DNA of 36,130 bases from NCBI GenBank assembly GCA_934433485.1, contig CAKRZR010000021.1:1-36130 (forward strand), in the 5' to 3' direction. The translations under genes were made by a program, and so were the position numbers. The notes under the pieces were generated by a model. It saw nothing but the letters and a program-made list of their open reading frames with translations, was not told the DNA's origin and searched no databases. Origin of the DNA: an uncultured Eubacteriales bacterium. GTDB taxonomy: Bacteria > Bacillota > Clostridia > Oscillospirales > CAG-272. Of the stretch, positions 1 through 8,264 are shown in pieces. Numbering within the stretch: the first letter of the stretch is position 1; every line of letters begins with the position of its first letter.

Positions 1-296
1 ATGCATCGGATATTTCATGGCATTCCATCATGTGCTCCATAAGACAAATTGCTGCCGAAACAGGATTGCCTGTAGAAAAAACAGCTACAAGAGAGTAGCT
101 GACAGACTATAAGAAAAAATCGAATCGCTAGAGAACCGCTGAAACAAACAACTGCCCCTAAAGATAGAACATAGACTCATGAAAAAACAAATACCGTAGT
201 ATGTAGTCCATTTGTGGAAGAGTAAAATTTAACGATACCGCAGTTTTTAACGATTCCATGCCCTAAACGGCTTGTATCCAAATAGGTCTCCTTTTT
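1..296. other. Left-edge stretch without a supported gene
   Basis: About 300 AT-richer bases with no convincing gene. A frame open from the left edge to the TAG at 96-98 ends with residues resembling a helix-turn-helix (SIRQIAAETGLP), so it may be the tail of a resolvase-like or regulatory gene, but too little is visible to name it. A 9-base direct repeat, TTTAACGAT, occurs at 228-236 and 246-254. The stretch runs into the terminator at 297-332. Confidence 0.4.
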
Positions 297-332
297 AGCC
301 GATGGATAGAACTCCATCGGCTTTTGTTTTTT
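297..332 (+). terminator. Intrinsic terminator of an upstream unit
   Basis: A 10-bp perfect stem (AGCCGATGGA with TCCATCGGCT) with a 6-base loop is followed by a T-rich run. It separates the left-edge DNA from the rsuA transcription unit. Confidence 0.85.
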
Positions 333-335
333 CTC

Positions 336-364
336 TTGCAATTTCCGCATATTTATGGTATCAT
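336..364 (+). promoter_or_regulatory. Promoter for the small ORF-rsuA-tex unit
   Basis: TTGCAA at 336-341, a 17-base spacer and TATCAT at 359-364 form a good sigma-A-type promoter just after the terminator. Transcription would begin near 371, so any reading frame starting at 302 could not be translated in full from this RNA. Confidence 0.65.
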
Positions 365-439
365 AGTCTATACTTACGATACATCCGCGCGGCTGTGTTT
401 TTATCCCACACTTCCCTGCCGCGCTACAGGGAGTATCGT

Positions 440-565
440 ATGCGTTTTTATCATTTCTGGCGTAAATTCTGGGTTTCGTTTCGCGTCGGCTTCGGGACAG
501 GCCTCATCGCTCTGTTCTGCCTCGGCTCTGTGCTGTTCGCTCTGTGGCTGCTGTTCGCGACCTGA
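440..565 (+). CDS. Possible small single-pass membrane protein
   Basis: A 41-codon frame starts at ATG 440 behind AGGGAG about 8 bases upstream. The product begins with a basic aromatic segment (MRFYHFWRKFWVSFRVGFG) followed by a hydrophobic helix (about residues 20-39), as expected for a single-pass membrane peptide with its N terminus inside. The frame is open upstream to an ATG at 302, but that start lies inside the terminator and before the predicted transcription start, so 440 is preferred. It ends 35 bases before rsuA and would share its mRNA. No family is recognised. It could also be a non-coding leader; the ribosome site and the hydrophobic run are the only support. Confidence 0.4.
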   Translation: MRFYHFWRKFWVSFRVGFGTGLIALFCLGSVLFALWLLFAT

Positions 566-600
566 CACACCATTTTTCGCCACAACGGAGAATTTTTCAT

Positions 601-1326
601 ATGCGGCTTGACAAATATCTGGGAGAATCCGGCCTTTTTTCTCGCAAGGAAGCCGGGATTGCGGTGCGTGCGGGCAGAATCACCGTGGATGGCGTCATCG
701 TTCGTGACCCATCTATGCACATCGCGGAATCGGCGCACGTGAACTGTGACGGCAAAACGGTATCGTGGACGAAGTTCCAGTACATTTTATTATATAAGCC
801 CGCCGGGGTCATCAGCGCATCGGAGGAAGGAGACAACGACCATACGCCCACGGTCATGTCGCTCCTGCCGGACAATTGCAAACGGCTTGGGATGTTCCCG
901 TGCGGCAGGCTTGATAAAGACACGACCGGACTCATCGTCATCACAAACGACGGTCAGAGCGCACACAAATGGCTCTCGCCTCGTCGCCATGTGCCAAAGG
1001 TCTACCGGTACCGTTGTGATCCCGCGCTGACCGTAGAGGGACAGGCGAAAATAGAGTCCGGTATGGATCTCGGCGATTTTACGTCCAAACCCGCCATTGT
1101 GCGCCCGGATTCCGACAGGCTTTCCGGGGAGATCACATTGACTGAGGGCAAATTTCACCAGATCAAACGGATGTTCCATGCCGCCGGAAGCGAGATCACT
1201 GCACTGAAACGCATTACATTCGGTCCGCTTACACTCGATCCGTCGCTTTCACCCGGAGAATGGCGCTACTTGACTACGTTGGAAATCGCTTCGCTTCTCG
1301 ATTGGGCGGACGGTGAGCGCGTATGA
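601..1326 (+). CDS. rsuA: 16S rRNA pseudouridine synthase, RsuA family
   Basis: Isomerises a specific uridine of small-subunit rRNA to pseudouridine (U516 in E. coli numbering). The 241-residue product has an N-terminal S4 RNA-binding domain (about residues 1-60, beginning MRLDKYLGESGLFSRKEA) and a catalytic domain carrying GRLDKDTTGL, where the Asp after RL is the family's catalytic residue. The C-terminal motif EGKFHQIKRMF is also typical. The KDTTGL signature and overall match favour RsuA over RluB or RluF. The start at 601 matches the conserved N terminus and has GGAG at 587-590; an upstream ATG at 544 would add 19 residues unlike the family and overlap the preceding small frame. tex follows after 35 bases, probably on the same transcript. 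Confidence 0.9.
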   Translation: MRLDKYLGESGLFSRKEAGIAVRAGRITVDGVIVRDPSMHIAESAHVNCDGKTVSWTKFQYILLYKPAGVISASEEGDNDHTPTVMSLLPDNCKRLGMFPCGRLDKDTTGLIVITNDGQSAHKWLSPRRHVPKVYRYRCDPALTVEGQAKIESGMDLGDFTSKPAIVRPDSDRLSGEITLTEGKFHQIKRMFHAAGSEITALKRITFGPLTLDPSLSPGEWRYLTTLEIASLLDWADGERV

Positions 1327-1361
1327 GCGGAACACACTGTACATATAATTAAGGAAGAAAA

Positions 1362-3530
1362 ATGGATATTCTAAAAACAATCGCACGGGAGCTATCCCTG
1401 CCGGACGCAAAGGTCGCCGCCGCAGTACAGCTGTTGGACGACGGCAACACCGTCCCCTTTATCGCGCGCTATCGCAAGGAGGTCACCGGCGGTCTGGATG
1501 ATGAGCAGCTGCGGAAGCTGACGGAACGGCTCACCTATCTGCGCGGTCTGGAAAAGCGGAAGGAAGAGGTGCGCGCGCTGCTCACAGGACTGGATAAACT
1601 GACGCCGGAGCTGTCCCGCGCCATTGACGATGCGCTGACCATGACCGAGGTCGAGGACATTTACCGTCCATACCGCCCGAAACGGCGTACAAGAGCGTCC
1701 ATTGCCAGAGAACGCGGTCTGGAGCCGTTTGCGGCGCTGCTGCTTCTCCAGAATCGGGAATATCACCCTGCTCTCGCGGAGGAAGCGGAAAAATATGTCA
1801 ACCCGGAAAAGGATGTGCCGGACACGAACGCCGTTTTTGCCGGCGCGAACGACATTTTGGCGGAGAATTTCGCGGACAGGGCGGATATCCGGCAGGCACT
1901 GCGCGATCTGCTGTGGAAACAGGGCGAGATCGTAACGAAAAAAGCGGCGGATATGCCCGTATATGAGCAGTATTACGATGCACGGGAAAAGCTGTCCGCC
2001 ATTCCGTCCCACAGAGTGCTTGCCATCAACCGCGGAGAAGCGGAGGGTGCGCTCAAGGTCACGCTGGAATTGGAGAGAGCGCGCGGACTTTCCATGCTCT
2101 CGGAAAAGCTCATTACAAACCGCCGTAGTCCCGCATATCCCTTCATAAACGAAGCGATCGCGGATTCCTATGACCGGTTGCTCTATCCATCCGTGGAACG
2201 TGAGGTGCGGAATCTGCTGACAGAAAAGGCGGAGGACGGCGCGATCCATGTATTTGCCGATAACCTGCGCCACCTGCTCCTCCAATCGCCGCTCAAGGGC
2301 AAGACGGTGCTTGGCTATGATCCCGGCTACCGCACCGGATGCAAGCTGGCAGTGGTCGACAAAACAGGCGCGGTACAGGAAACAGCTGTGATCTATCCGA
2401 CCAAACCGCACGAAAAGATCCGCGAATCCCGCGAAACGGTGCTCCGTCTGATCCGAGAATATAGCGTTGACGTTGTTTCCATCGGCAACGGCACGGCGTC
2501 CGGCGAGAGTGAGCAGTTCATTGCGGACGTGATCCGGGAAACGCCGGGCGTGAAGTACACCATCGTCTCGGAAGCGGGCGCGTCTGTATACTCGGCATCG
2601 AAGCTCGGCGCGGAGGAATTTCCCGATTTTGACGTGACAGAGCGCAGTGCGGTATCCATCGCCAGACGGCTGCAGGACCCGCTTGCGGAGCTTGTAAAAA
2701 TCGAACCGCGGTCCATCGGCGTCGGTCAGTACCAGCACGATATGAACGCCGGTCGGCTCAACGAAACGCTGGGCGGCGTAGTTGAGGACTGTGTAAACGC
2801 GGTCGGTGTCGATCTCAATACCGCGTCCGCGCCGTTGCTCTCCTACATAGCCGGTATCAACGGCACGTGCGCGAAGAACATTGTGAAATACCGTGAGGAA
2901 AACGGCGAATTCGCGTCCCGCAGCGCGGTGAAAAAGGTGCCGCGATTCGGTGCGAAGGCGTACGAACAGGCGGCGGGATTCCTGCGTATTCCCGGAGGAC
3001 GCGAACCACTCGACAACACAGGTGTGCATCCGGAATCCTACGCGGCGGCGAAAACGATCTGCGAAACGCTCGGCTATCCGATGGCGTCGCTCCGATCCGG
3101 CGGATTGTCCGGCATCCGGGAGAAGGCGCAATCGTACGGAATCTCCCGGCTCGCGGCGGATGCGGGTGTTGGTGAGGCAACCTTGGCCGACATTCTCACG
3201 GAGCTGGAAAAGCCGGGACGCGATATCCGGGAAGAGCTGTCCGCGCCGGTACTTCGGGAAAAGGTGCTCACCATGGAGGAACTGCAGCCGGGAGACATCT
3301 TCGATGGTGTAGTGCGCAACGTGGTCGATTTCGGCGCGTTCGTAGACATCGGCGTGCATGAGGACGGACTTGTCCACATCTCGCAGATCGCGGACAAGTT
3401 TATAAAGCATCCGTCGCAGGTGCTATCCGTCGGCGACCGCGTACGTGTGGCGGTGCTGTCCGTTGATCTGGCACGCAAACGGCTTTCGCTCACGATGAAA
3501 GGCATTCCCAAGGCAGACGGCGCCATCTGA
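1362..3530 (+). CDS. tex: Tex family RNA-binding transcription accessory protein
   Basis: The 722-residue product has the full Tex architecture: an N-terminal helical Tex domain (about 1-190), a YqgF/RNase H-like domain beginning near residue 313 (VLGYDPGYRTG), helix-hairpin-helix repeats (about 480-560), and a C-terminal S1 RNA-binding domain (about 643-712, GDIFDGVVRNVVDFGAFVD). Tex binds nucleic acid and associates with the transcription machinery; its precise role differs between species. Length is normal for the family. An AAGGAAG ribosome site lies just before the ATG. It sits 35 bases after rsuA, and no separate promoter is obvious, so the two are likely co-transcribed. Only 51 bases separate it from the alpha-galactosidase remnant. 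Confidence 0.95.
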   Translation: MDILKTIARELSLPDAKVAAAVQLLDDGNTVPFIARYRKEVTGGLDDEQLRKLTERLTYLRGLEKRKEEVRALLTGLDKLTPELSRAIDDALTMTEVEDIYRPYRPKRRTRASIARERGLEPFAALLLLQNREYHPALAEEAEKYVNPEKDVPDTNAVFAGANDILAENFADRADIRQALRDLLWKQGEIVTKKAADMPVYEQYYDAREKLSAIPSHRVLAINRGEAEGALKVTLELERARGLSMLSEKLITNRRSPAYPFINEAIADSYDRLLYPSVEREVRNLLTEKAEDGAIHVFADNLRHLLLQSPLKGKTVLGYDPGYRTGCKLAVVDKTGAVQETAVIYPTKPHEKIRESRETVLRLIREYSVDVVSIGNGTASGESEQFIADVIRETPGVKYTIVSEAGASVYSASKLGAEEFPDFDVTERSAVSIARRLQDPLAELVKIEPRSIGVGQYQHDMNAGRLNETLGGVVEDCVNAVGVDLNTASAPLLSYIAGINGTCAKNIVKYREENGEFASRSAVKKVPRFGAKAYEQAAGFLRIPGGREPLDNTGVHPESYAAAKTICETLGYPMASLRSGGLSGIREKAQSYGISRLAADAGVGEATLADILTELEKPGRDIREELSAPVLREKVLTMEELQPGDIFDGVVRNVVDFGAFVDIGVHEDGLVHISQIADKFIKHPSQVLSVGDRVRVAVLSVDLARKRLSLTMKGIPKADGAI

Positions 3531-3581
3531 TATTTTGCACTTTTCTTCAATGCAATATAAGCACAGCGAAAGGATACGATC

Positions 3582-4530
3582 ATGTATACAAAAATCGCAC
3601 ACACACCGCCTCCGCGCACAGGCAGTCCGAAGATCCACGCACCCGGCGTTTATGGCGCCTCTACCGGCAAGCCGATCCTTTGGCGGATCCCGACAACCGG
3701 CGCGCGTCCGATCACCTTTGCCATCAACGGTCTGCCGGACGGGCTGACATTGGATGCGGAAAACGGCATTCTCTCCGGCAAAATCGAAAGAGACGGAGAA
3801 TACACACTGCAAATACGACTGGGGTCCGTTCGATACCGAAAACGCCAAGCTGATGAAGGATGCGCTGGAGGGTACAGAACGGGATTTCGCGTTCTGCGTG
3901 ACCGTATCCGCTGACTGGTGGTTCCGCGATTTCTGGGTAGCGAACTGCACGTCGTTCCGCTCCAACAGCGACTCCATGGACCGCTGGGACAACGTACTCG
4001 GACGTTTTGATTCCGATCGCTGGGCAAGCGTCACGGGGCATGGGCATTATTTCGATCTCGATATGCTGGAGGTGGGTACGCAATGCGACAAGGAATGTCG
4101 CCTCACCGAGGACGAACAGATTGTCACGTTCACAATCCGCACCGTTTTTCCGTCCCCGATCCAGCTCTCCTGCGATCTCGATCGCCTGACGCCGTTTGAG
4201 ATGGATCTGTTCGCGAACGACGAGGTACTCGCCGTGAACCAGGACGCACGCGGAATCTGCGCCTACTGTGCCGCTGAGCACCGTACCCACGACGTGGAGC
4301 ACGCGCTGCGTCAGTACACAAAGCTCTACATAAAATCGCTGTCCGACGGTTCCCACGCGCTTGCGTTCTTCAACCTTGGCGAAGAAGAAGCGGAGCTGTC
4401 CCTGCCCGCGGAATACAGCGGTGTGGTGCGGGATCTCTGGGCGAAGGAAGATCTCGCGGCGGAAAGTCTGCACACCTTCCGGATGATGCCGCACACCGCC
4501 CGGCTGTTCCGTGCTTTTTCCAGCGTCTGA
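3582..4530 (+). pseudogene. Alpha-galactosidase (GH27-like) remnant with out-of-frame internal deletion
   Basis: Two pieces of one glycosidase lie end to end in different frames. From ATG 3582 the first about 75 residues form a putative Ig-like (He_PIG) domain, with GLPDGLTLDAENGILSG, as found before the catalytic barrel in clostridial alpha-galactosidases. From about 3811, one frame over, the protein resumes at KYDWGP, the strand holding the GH27 nucleophile Asp, then FRSNSDSMDRW with the probable acid/base Asp, GHGHYFDLDMLEVG, and the C-terminal beta domain. The first half of the (beta/alpha)8 barrel, roughly 200 or more codons, is missing, and the join near 3805-3813 shifts frame. An active enzyme is not expected. 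An alternative is an assembly error, but the clean join suggests a real deletion. Confidence 0.85.
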
Positions 4531-4545
4531 CTGGCACATAACACA

Positions 4546-4570
4546 CCTTGTGCCGCGTTTTCACACAAGG
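4546..4570 (+). terminator. Hairpin after the alpha-galactosidase remnant
   Basis: CCTTGTG at 4546-4552 pairs with CACAAGG at 4564-4570 across an 11-base loop, followed by a short T run. It is a weak candidate intrinsic terminator ending the rsuA-tex-glycosidase unit. Confidence 0.5.
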
Positions 4571-4701
4571 TTTAGCCATGCAACGAGTGCACATGTTTTT
4601 TTCATTTTATGAAAGACGCCATCTTGCATGAAAACGAAAAACGGCATTTGTAGTGGTCAAAGTACACAAAGGCAGAAACGGAATTTCAGTAAAAAAAACT
4701 C

Positions 4702-4730
4702 TTTTCTATTCCGGCTCTTTTTGCTATAAT
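4702..4730 (+). promoter_or_regulatory. Promoter of the sugar-import ATPase gene
   Basis: A perfect TATAAT at 4725-4730 has a poor -35 (TTTTCT, 17-base spacer). The leader to the ATG at 4838 is about 100 bases and contains GGGTG/CACCC arms around 4747-4765 that could form a small hairpin or operator. The gap between 4531 and 4837 holds only this promoter and the hairpin at 4546-4570. Confidence 0.5.
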
Positions 4731-4837
4731 ATAGCATAGCAGATATGGGTGAGTACCCTGCCCACCCCGGATCCGTGGTAGTTTTTTCCCGGCTCCGTGC
4801 ATATATTCAGTAAACAATCCATGAGGAGGATTCTCGA

Positions 4838-5950
4838 ATGGCAAGCTTATCCCTGAAACACATCTACAAGAAATATCCCGGCGGCGTTACTGCCGTATCC
4901 GACTTCTGTCTGGACATTAAGGACAAGGAATTTCTGATTCTCGTCGGCCCTTCCGGCTGCGGTAAGTCCACCACCCTTCGTATGATCGCCGGTCTGGAAG
5001 AAATCTCCGAGGGCGAACTGTTCATCGGCGATAAGCTCGTCAACGACGTGGCTCCGAAGGACAGAGACATCGCGATGGTGTTCCAGAACTACGCTCTGTA
5101 CCCGCATATGTCCGTGTTTGACAACATGGCATTCGGTCTGAAGCTCCGCAAGACACCGAAGGAAGAAATCAAACGCCGCGTAGAAGAAGCTGCCCGTATC
5201 CTCGACATCACCCACCTGCTCGACAGAAAGCCGAAGGCTCTGTCCGGTGGTCAGAAGCAGCGTGTTGCGCTCGGTCGTGCTATCGTTCGTAACCCGAAGG
5301 TATTCCTTCTCGACGAGCCGCTGTCCAACCTGGACGCAAAGCTCCGTGCTGCCATGAGAACCGAGCTTACCAAGATCCACCAGAGAGTCGGTACCACGTT
5401 CGTATACGTTACGCACGACCAGGTCGAAGCTATGACCATGGCTACCCGTATCGTTGTTATGAAAGACGGTCTGATTCAGCAGGTAGATACCCCGCAGAAC
5501 CTGTACGATACCCCGGTCAACCTGTTCGTTGCAGGCTTCATCGGCACACCGCAGATGAACTTCATCAACTGCGTGCTGGAGAAGAAGGGCGAAGATTACT
5601 ACATCACCTTTGGCTCCAACTCTCTCAAGCTGCCGGCTGAAAAGGCTGCCAACCCGGTTCTCAAGGACTACGTAGGCAAGGAAGTTGTTGCCGGTATCCG
5701 TCCGGAATGCATCCACGACGACGCTGCTTCCCTCAAGGCTATGTCTGACGCCGTGATCGAATGCGACGTAGAAGTGACCGAGCTGATGGGCGCAGAAATC
5801 TATCTGTACCTCGTAGCGGAAGAAACCACCATGACGGCACGCGTATCCGCTCGTTCCACCACCCGCGCGGGCGACATCGTCAATGTTGCTTTCGATATGT
5901 CCAGAGTACACCTCTTCGACAAGGACACCGAACGCTACATCATTCACTAA
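4838..5950 (+). CDS. msmX: Sugar ABC-importer ATPase, MsmX/UgpC (MalK) type
   Basis: ATP-hydrolysing subunit for carbohydrate importers of the CUT1 class. The 370-residue protein has Walker A GPSGCGKST (near residue 39), signature LSGGQKQRVALGRAI, Walker B VFLLDEPLSNLDA, the switch His in VYVTHDQVEAMT, and a C-terminal OB/TOBE regulatory domain (about 240-370). An AGGAGG ribosome site precedes ATG 4838. No permease or binding-protein gene adjoins it and it is bounded by its own promoter and terminator; in many Firmicutes such a lone ATPase (MsmX in Bacillus) serves several sugar importers encoded elsewhere. Codon use is strongly biased (CTG, AAG, GGT, GCT) compared with neighbours, which suggests high expression. 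The exact substrates cannot be read from sequence. Confidence 0.92.
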   Translation: MASLSLKHIYKKYPGGVTAVSDFCLDIKDKEFLILVGPSGCGKSTTLRMIAGLEEISEGELFIGDKLVNDVAPKDRDIAMVFQNYALYPHMSVFDNMAFGLKLRKTPKEEIKRRVEEAARILDITHLLDRKPKALSGGQKQRVALGRAIVRNPKVFLLDEPLSNLDAKLRAAMRTELTKIHQRVGTTFVYVTHDQVEAMTMATRIVVMKDGLIQQVDTPQNLYDTPVNLFVAGFIGTPQMNFINCVLEKKGEDYYITFGSNSLKLPAEKAANPVLKDYVGKEVVAGIRPECIHDDAASLKAMSDAVIECDVEVTELMGAEIYLYLVAEETTMTARVSARSTTRAGDIVNVAFDMSRVHLFDKDTERYIIH

Positions 5951-5967
5951 TTCACAAGCGCAAGCAA

Positions 5968-6003
5968 AAGATCGCTTTGCCCCCGCAAGGCGGTCTTTTT
6001 TTC
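5968..6003 (+). terminator. Terminator of the sugar-import ATPase gene
   Basis: A 13-bp stem with G-T wobbles (AAGATCGCTTTGC with GCAAGGCGGTCTT) around a CCCC loop, followed by a run of seven or more T. Strong intrinsic terminator 17 bases after the stop codon. Confidence 0.9.
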
Positions 6004-6048
6004 TGCATGAGCACGTTTTTTCATACACGTTAGAGAGGAATTTAAGAC

Positions 6049-6082
6049 GCAAAAAGACCCGTGCACTCTCGCACAGGTCTTT
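6049..6082 (-). terminator. Terminator of the lipid kinase gene
   Basis: On the minus strand AAAGACCTGTGC and GCACGGGTCTTTT form a stem around GAGAGT, followed by TTTTTGCG. It lies just beyond the kinase stop codon and faces the terminator of the convergent sugar-import ATPase gene. Confidence 0.85.
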
Positions 6083-6092
6083 CGAATTCGAT

Positions 6093-7061
6093 TCAAACGG
6101 TCGCAGCGCTTTCTGCCATCGTCTGGCGCGCCGCATTTTTGTTCCCACCGTATACGGTGTATTCCTTTACGCCAAGGATTGTTTCTCCATCGATCTGCAG
6201 CGCGGTCGGGCGGTCAAATTCGACCTTGATCGTCTTGCCCGTCAGCACATGGACGGTTCGCTTGTAGTTGACATGCTCCCCTTTGAAAATCGAGGGAAAA
6301 ATCATCAGTGTACGCAGCTTGCCGGAGCCTGCCATGATCATCGTGGACACCGTGCCGTCCGCATTGCCGCGGTGCTGCTCGGGGGTCGGCATCATTCCGC
6401 CGCCGTAGTATCTGCCGTTCATGGTCGGTGCCAGCCATGTTTTTTTATAGCGGTGCGCCACACCATCGACGGTGACGACTGCGTTTTTCGGCGGATAGTG
6501 GAACAGCAGTCCTTTGATCGCGATACCGGCGTAATTGATCGGTTTGCCGGGAGCCGTCGCCCGCAGCTTGTCCCCTACCTCGCAACAGTATCCGTCGATC
6601 CCGTAGCCAACGCCGTTGAGAATGCGATATCGCTTCCCGTTCACCTCTGCTACAGGCAGATTCTGTATGTACTCCGTGATCAGGCATGGCGCGTCGCCCG
6701 GCTTTTTCCCGAGATCGTGCAGAAAATCGTTGCCGCTGCCAACTGCGTAATAATAGATATCCGCGTGCAGAGCAAGTCCGTCCACATCGTTGATGAAGCG
6801 GTTGAGCGTTCCGTCGCCGCCCGCGATCACAACCTCTGTGTCGGTCGGAAGAGAGGCGAAAAACGCTTTATAATCCGCAATAGACGTCATATCTGTAAAT
6901 GTAACCTCGCCGTCTGTGAGATATTCCCGCACCGCGAGAGAAGCTTCCTTACCGCGCCCATTCCCGGCAAGCGGATTGTATAGTACCGCGTAATGTTTCA
7001 TAACATGGCACGGGACAGCGCCGTATTCGGGCAATCCGAGTGCGGCGAAGCTGTCCCACAT
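6093..7061 (-). CDS. Diacylglycerol kinase-like lipid kinase (DagK/YegS family)
   Basis: Predicted ATP-dependent lipid kinase, which in Gram-positive bacteria commonly recycles diacylglycerol into phosphatidic acid. The 322-residue product shows NPLAGNGRG (residues 29-37) and the nucleotide-binding GGDGT motif (residues 81-85), then the two-layer beta-sandwich domain with GSGNDFLHDLG and a YYGGGMMPTP segment. The start at 7061 has AAGGAG only three bases upstream; the family-like N terminus begins at the internal Met of MKHYAVLYNP (position 7001), which lacks a ribosome site, so that shorter start remains possible. A 12-base palindrome, ACACAATTGTGT, lies upstream at 7118-7129. It follows DUF1653 by 143 bases in the same direction. 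Substrate identity is inferred from family only. Confidence 0.85.
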   Translation of the reverse strand: MWDSFAALGLPEYGAVPCHVMKHYAVLYNPLAGNGRGKEASLAVREYLTDGEVTFTDMTSIADYKAFFASLPTDTEVVIAGGDGTLNRFINDVDGLALHADIYYYAVGSGNDFLHDLGKKPGDAPCLITEYIQNLPVAEVNGKRYRILNGVGYGIDGYCCEVGDKLRATAPGKPINYAGIAIKGLLFHYPPKNAVVTVDGVAHRYKKTWLAPTMNGRYYGGGMMPTPEQHRGNADGTVSTMIMAGSGKLRTLMIFPSIFKGEHVNYKRTVHVLTGKTIKVEFDRPTALQIDGETILGVKEYTVYGGNKNAARQTMAESAATV

Positions 7062-7204
7062 GTTCTCCTTATTAATGATATTCTGTATATGCTTCAAAAA
7101 TATGAACTTATTGTACCACACAATTGTGTCCATGCCTTGAACAAATCGAGAAATCTGTCGAATTTCGGCGAAATCAGCAATTCACGGATGCTTCTCCTGC
7201 CACA

Positions 7205-7432
7205 CTACAGCGAAGTGGTGCAATCGACTTTCGTAAATCGCGTGACCATACCGTCTTTCGTCTCAATCGGGTCGTACCACATGGCAGCCGGGCGCACCCA
7301 GACCGCGCCATCTCCGTATAACGCGCGGTACACCACCATCGGTTCCAGCGTTTCCGAATGCGTCGCCATGCCGAGAACCTCATATTCCCTGCCCTTGTAA
7401 TGCCGGTATCTGCCCGGTTCGATATTTACCAT
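7205..7432 (-). CDS. DUF1653 domain protein
   Basis: A 75-residue protein consisting almost entirely of the DUF1653 domain: GRYRHYKGREYEVLG near the N terminus, then HSETLEPMVVYRALYGDG and a W-V-R-P segment. The family is a small SH3-like-fold protein of unknown function, common in bacteria. An AGGA ribosome site lies about 8 bases before the ATG. It follows the sugar isomerase gene by 33 bases and is likely the last or next-to-last gene of the dapA-dapB transcription unit. Confidence 0.85.
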   Translation of the reverse strand: MVNIEPGRYRHYKGREYEVLGMATHSETLEPMVVYRALYGDGAVWVRPAAMWYDPIETKDGMVTRFTKVDCTTSL

Positions 7433-7465
7433 AGGAAAATCCTGCCTTTTGCTACCGGAAATCGC

Positions 7466-8236
7466 TCACAGCCAGCCAAGCAGCGTTTCGGCGTCCCGGC
7501 GCAGCTGATCGGTGGTGTTGTCGCAGACAAATTCGATGAGCAGGTTTCTATCTACGTTGTCGGAGCGCAGCACATCGATGTACTTGCGCCAAAGCGACGC
7601 AAAACGGTCAAGCGGGTACATCTCCGTAGTTCTGCCGTCGTGACTCGTCCAGGAGAAAACGTGTACATTGGATGTATACGGCAGCAAGCGGCGGACGGTG
7701 TCGAGATTGTACGCGTCGTCCCGGAATTGATTCGGCTGCCAGTACAGGCGCAGATTGTCCGCAGCAACCTCCTCCACCAGACGCAGCGCGGAATCGCAAT
7801 CGTCCGTCAACGTGCCGTTATGGCATTCCAGGCTGACCGTTTTCTGTTTCGCGGCAGCCAGCCGACACACATGGCGAATATCATCCGTGAACGCCTTCCG
7901 TTCCGCCGCCGTCGCTGTCTGACTGCCCTTTGTGCCTGCCCAGATCCGGATATTCGGCGCTCCCAGCGCTACAGTGGCGGAGAGCTGCTTCTGAAATTCC
8001 GCGGTCGTTTCGTCCGTGGTCGCACCGGCGCGATAGTAGGAGCCGTAGGATACGATGGTGATCCCGTTGTCCCGGCTGACCTGCACCGCGTCTGCGATGG
8101 CTGTCGGATCGTCCGCCGGAACATGTACATCGCCGCCCCATTCGACAGCGGTCAACGCGCATTCCCGCATGAGAGACGCGATTTCCCATCTGGCAAGCGG
8201 TCGAAACGTAACGGAAACAAGTCCTGGTGTAAACAT
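7466..8236 (-). CDS. Sugar phosphate isomerase/epimerase (xylose isomerase-like TIM barrel)
   Basis: A 256-residue member of the AP-endonuclease-2/xylose isomerase-like superfamily, metal-dependent enzymes that isomerise or epimerise sugars and related compounds. Typical barrel segments are visible: TAVEWGGDVHVP near the N terminus, IRIWAG, SLECHNGTLTDD (candidate metal-binding Glu and His), LYWQPNQ, and NVHVFSW. The start at 8236 has a strong GGAGGT eight bases upstream; a longer frame to 8665 runs back through dapB in another frame and is not real. It lies 28 bases after dapB. The substrate is unknown and nothing around it indicates one. Confidence 0.85.
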   Translation of the reverse strand: MFTPGLVSVTFRPLARWEIASLMRECALTAVEWGGDVHVPADDPTAIADAVQVSRDNGITIVSYGSYYRAGATTDETTAEFQKQLSATVALGAPNIRIWAGTKGSQTATAAERKAFTDDIRHVCRLAAAKQKTVSLECHNGTLTDDCDSALRLVEEVAADNLRLYWQPNQFRDDAYNLDTVRRLLPYTSNVHVFSWTSHDGRTTEMYPLDRFASLWRKYIDVLRSDNVDRNLLIEFVCDNTTDQLRRDAETLLGWL

Positions 8237-8264
8237 AGCTATGTACCTCCGTAGTTTTGTACGT

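Noticed and set aside
3..98. Tail of a possible helix-turn-helix protein at the left edge
   Set aside because: Only about 31 codons are visible, with no way to confirm the family from this window.
302..565. Longer 87-codon frame beginning at 302
   Set aside because: Its start lies inside the intrinsic terminator at 297-332 and before the predicted transcription start near 371; only the part from ATG 440 has a ribosome site.
1392..3410. 672-codon open frame antisense to tex
   Set aside because: It mirrors the codon pattern of tex and encodes an Arg/His-rich, non-protein-like sequence with no ribosome site; tex is a well-supported gene.
4640..4665. Possible CcpA (cre) site upstream of the sugar-import ATPase
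   Set aside because: TGAAAACG is present near 4628 but the second half-site does not match, so it is not supported.
4847..6148. 433-codon open frame antisense to the sugar-import ATPase gene
   Set aside because: An artefact of the strong codon bias of the ATPase gene; it also runs through both terminators at 5968-6082.
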